From Aspidiotus rigidus (Eukaryota > Arthropoda > Insecta > Hemiptera > Diaspididae): 64,000 nucleotides of DNA. Position numbers and translations under genes: made by a program. The notes beneath the pieces are model-generated. The model worked only from the letters and a program-made list of their open reading frames with translations, was not told the origin of the DNA and ran no database searches. Where the stretch lies: NCBI GenBank assembly GCA_035079385.1, contig JAVHKY010000054.1, positions 6,735,501-6,799,500 of the forward strand, written 5' to 3'. Shown here piece after piece: positions 60,826-64,000 of this stretch (positions within the stretch are counted from its first letter, which is position 1; every line of letters begins with the position of its first letter).

Positions 60826-62335
60826 TCTTATTTGAGTGCGAGAGAGAGAAAAAAGAAAGCGTCTGGCAGTATTGAGCAACGCGTTTACTGGTGTGATGAA
60901 AATGTGGCGTATTTATCAAGTAGGGTGCGATCAAAGGGAGGAAAATAAATTTAAATTCTCCGTACGTTGGGGTGCGTAGGTCTGACTCTGGTACACATTC
61001 TGTCTCCAATATCTCGCTACGATATCATACCAAACATGAAATTTGGTTCTATCTAAAAAAGGAGGTTCTCTCTAATCCTTTACTAGCGTAATATATCTGA
61101 GATCGATATAATTTTGGACACCTTCAATATCCCACGACATCGCTGCATTTCGGTGAGCCGTCAAAAGCGATCTGTACAAATGTTGATGACGCATCGATTT
61201 TGGAAAGTATAATCGTTCGTGCGTGCGTGGATAATTAATTTTTCGCGGAGTCCCGAGAATGTAATGAATGAGTATAAAGGAGGAGGGCCGCTGATATACA
61301 GGGTGAAGAAACTAGTCCGCGACATCCCCCATCAAGCAGGATTTTTCAATTTTTGCGACTTCCTAAATGATATTCTGAAGAACAGAGTTGTCGCGCTCAT
61401 CGAATTTTACATGAGTAAACAAAAAAAAAACATAAAAGCAGTGAGAAAAAGAGGAGGAAGAAAAGAGAAGAAGAATAAATAATCGCTGTTTTTCTTTTTT
61501 ATAAAAATATACGATCTACAATTAGTTGCGAAAAAAAATAAATAAAATTATTTATTTCAGTTTCATAAATTTCGAAGGGATCGAATGTGGAACCTGTTCT
61601 GCGTCCTAGAACGATATCAGCCCGACGAACGAAGAATATAATGAAAAAAACTTGAAATTGTGACTTGGAGAGAACGACTAGAATGTGAACTTGAAAAAAA
61701 AAAAAAAAACTAAAAAGAGGACTAGAAATGGTCAGAGGAATATAAAAAATCATAATATTTTAGGAACCCCCGAAAATAGCACTTAAAGATAACCTGTGAA
61801 AAACAAGATTTGGTTTGAGGAAAGATGACTGAAAATAAATATACGAGTAGGAAGTACTCGAAGATATTTCATAATTTTAAGAGACAAACATTGAAAATGT
61901 CCAACGTCTGAAATTTTTTTACCATGGGACTTGAAAAAGCTTACGGATTTCATGACTGAGCTCATTGAAAATGGTGGTATGTAATAATGTAATTACAAAT
62001 TGTGATAAAGAAAAGAAGCTTAGTTTGCAGAAGAGAAACGACTTCAAAATAATCCCTTTTATTATGTTCTCGATAACCGATCGAAGAAATTTTCCCAAGA
62101 ATCACCTCTCATACAAGGGTAAACTTTTCTTATATAACTTTATATTGGGTTTGTACTAGGCTTATCTGAGCTCGTAGCTAATTCTAGAGCTATATTAGAC
62201 TCTTATTCGAAAGTAACCCCCTCCCCGTGTCATACAGTGTACTACATTTATGCCTATAGTATATTAGATAGACTTGTAGGATGCTTAGCCTATACTAGTA
62301 GTAAGCCTACACTGCCTGTAGGTGCCAGAGCTTGT
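60826..62335. other. upstream of the CUB-LDLa gene, no recognised feature
   Basis: Presumably 5' UTR and promoter of the CUB-LDLa gene. No convincing exon on either strand; open frames here are low-complexity (Lys/Arg- or Phe-rich). Confidence 0.4.
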
Positions 62336-64000
62336 AGCTAATTCTATATTAAGCTTAACAGGGAACTTGTTCTATGGGGGTTATTTTGAAAAATTTGCGG
62401 TTCAACCAAAACAGAAATGGTCCAAGTCCTACATTATTTGCAAAAATGGTTCAAGTCCCCTCCTATCATATTTAGCTCGGATTGGACTTAGAAAAATTTC
62501 AACCCCCAGATAGGAGAGGAACGTAGAAAAATGGTAACTCTCGAGCCACAATAGGAAAGTGACTTAGAGAGATTCTTAATTTTGGCCTATAGGTATACAC
62601 CATGATACAAGAAACTGAGAAAAACTCGAGAATCTTCAAAATTTCAATTTGAATTTGCAATACAAAACCAATTTGATCCATAGAACTGATTTCCTGCGTT
62701 CGTCGTTCAACTTTGTTAAGGAAGTTGTCGTTTTTCACTATACTAAACCTATATCAGTCTAAGAATGGGAGCTAGTCAGGCTATAATACGGTATACTAGA
62801 CTCGTGCTAGGCTGTGAGCAGGGGTGAACGAGCGGAATCAGTGAGTATTGGAGAGCTAGTCAGCCTTACATACAGTTCACTAGACTCATATTATATGTAC
62901 TAAGAATCGAGAGAACGTTGTTATGAGGTTAAATATGTTCAGAGAGACATGAAACATGATCTTTATTTTTCGCTCCCAGAAAATTCTTCCTCAAGTCCTA
63001 CACTCTCACTAGCTAATACAGTTATAGCTCAAAAATCGAAAATTGCTTTAATTTTGATAGTTTTCTGCTAAAATTTAAGCTTCGAGCCGTATATTACATC
63101 AGGAGGAAACTGGGAAAGTTGAAAAAGTTTGACCATCGAGTCGTACACATATCAAGAGAGGTACTTCAATAAATGTTTGCCTTTGAGCTGTGTATCTGAG
63201 GAGGGCGAATTGGAGAAAACGACGACTTCGTTAACCAAGGTAAATGAGAAACGCAGTGAACCTGTTCTATGGGTCGAATCGGTTTTGGTATCAAATTAAA
63301 ATGTAAATCTTGAACTAAATTTTTCTGTGTCCCTTCTATCATAATATGTATAGCTTGAATGTCAAAATTTTTTGAAGTCCCGCTTGCGAAATTTTTCCAG
63401 GTCCATCTGCTGTCATATAATATGGCTTAAAAGTCAAAATGTTTTCCTTTCCGAGTCCTTCTGCTCGAGAGTCGAAATTTTAACAGGGCACCTGTTTTAT
63501 CGGGCCGGTTTTTTCAGAGAAAATGTCCGTCATCCGTACGGCCGGCCGGAAAACTTAAGGTCTTATCATATATAGCTTGGAAGTCGGAATTCTTCCACGT
63601 CCCCCTCCTATCATATACAACTCCAAAGTCCGGGTCTGTGACGTCACAGTCTGATGACGTCATAGATAAGTTTTTTAAAGTCCCAATTCTCTCGTATCAT
63701 ATGACATACCAGTTTCTAACTCCCCTCCTATCATGTAGGGCTCGGAGGTTGAAAATTTTCCACGTCCCCTCCTATGGAGGTCGCATCATATATAGCTTTT
63801 TGAGTCCTCCTCTTATCTTATATAGCTCGGAAATCGGAATTTTAACAGGGGCCTATTTTATCAGTGAGTTTCTCGGAAAAATTATCCGCCTTCAGCCGAC
63901 CGGCCGGCAAAACTCGGAGCTCGAATATTTTCCAAGTCCCCCTCGTATCATATATAGCCCGGTGGTCAGTGCGGTGTACACAGCCTAAACGATAGCCCCT
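62336..64000. repeat. dispersed repeat cluster at the window end
   Basis: Shares blocks with 52600-55140: AACAGGG...CTTGTTCTATGGGGG at 62355, then CTCCTATCATAT...TAGCTCGGA phrases, GTGACGTCA pairs at about 63637 and 63652, and a long copy matching 54290-54545 that runs to GTGCGGTGTACACAGCCT at 63968 and off the window edge. No gene seen. Confidence 0.7.

Overview
The window is animal nuclear DNA, most likely from an insect. Genes are split by many GT-AG introns, and the encoded proteins read like insect Kelch-family diablo and laminin wing blister. I cannot fix the order from sequence alone; a sternorrhynchan hemipteran such as a mealybug is only a guess.

Layout. (1) At 723-3142 (minus) is a complete ten-exon diablo/KLHL20 gene, a BTB-BACK-Kelch adaptor for a Cullin-3 ubiquitin ligase. 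(2) Head to head with it, 4470-6150 (plus), is a seven-exon lysosomal phospholipase A2 / LCAT-family gene (PLA2G15 type). (3) Convergent with that, 36424-6376 (minus), is the dominant feature: an entire laminin alpha-1/2-type chain (wing blister orthologue). I rebuilt it as 52 exons with consistent phases, about 3,323 residues, with signal peptide, LN, LE arrays, two L4 domains (the first carrying RGD), coiled coil and five LG domains. (4) Downstream of a repeat-rich 14 kb, 60825-50731 (minus) encodes a small single-pass membrane protein with one CUB and one LDLa domain. Its C-terminal end is uncertain, and an alternative last exon lies near 46.6 kb.

The rest is mobile and repetitive DNA. It includes several LINE remnants (two of them ending in a stem-loop plus a simple-repeat tail), a 470-bp hAT element with a perfect 8-bp target duplication, Penelope-like fragments with a GIY-YIG-like stretch, three foldback elements, and a 122-bp tandem repeat carrying TGACGTCA palindromes. 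In the 6.5-kb intron of the CUB-LDLa gene lies a 4-kb satellite of about 152-153-bp units. The satellite is organised as two arrays in opposite orientation around a unique spacer, and its right arm shows a 3-mer higher-order repeat.

Functionally, laminin and the CUB-LDLa protein act at or outside the cell surface, the phospholipase in lysosomes, and diablo in cytosolic protein turnover. I see no evidence of a shared pathway. No CRISPR array, tRNA, rRNA or bacterial operon was seen.
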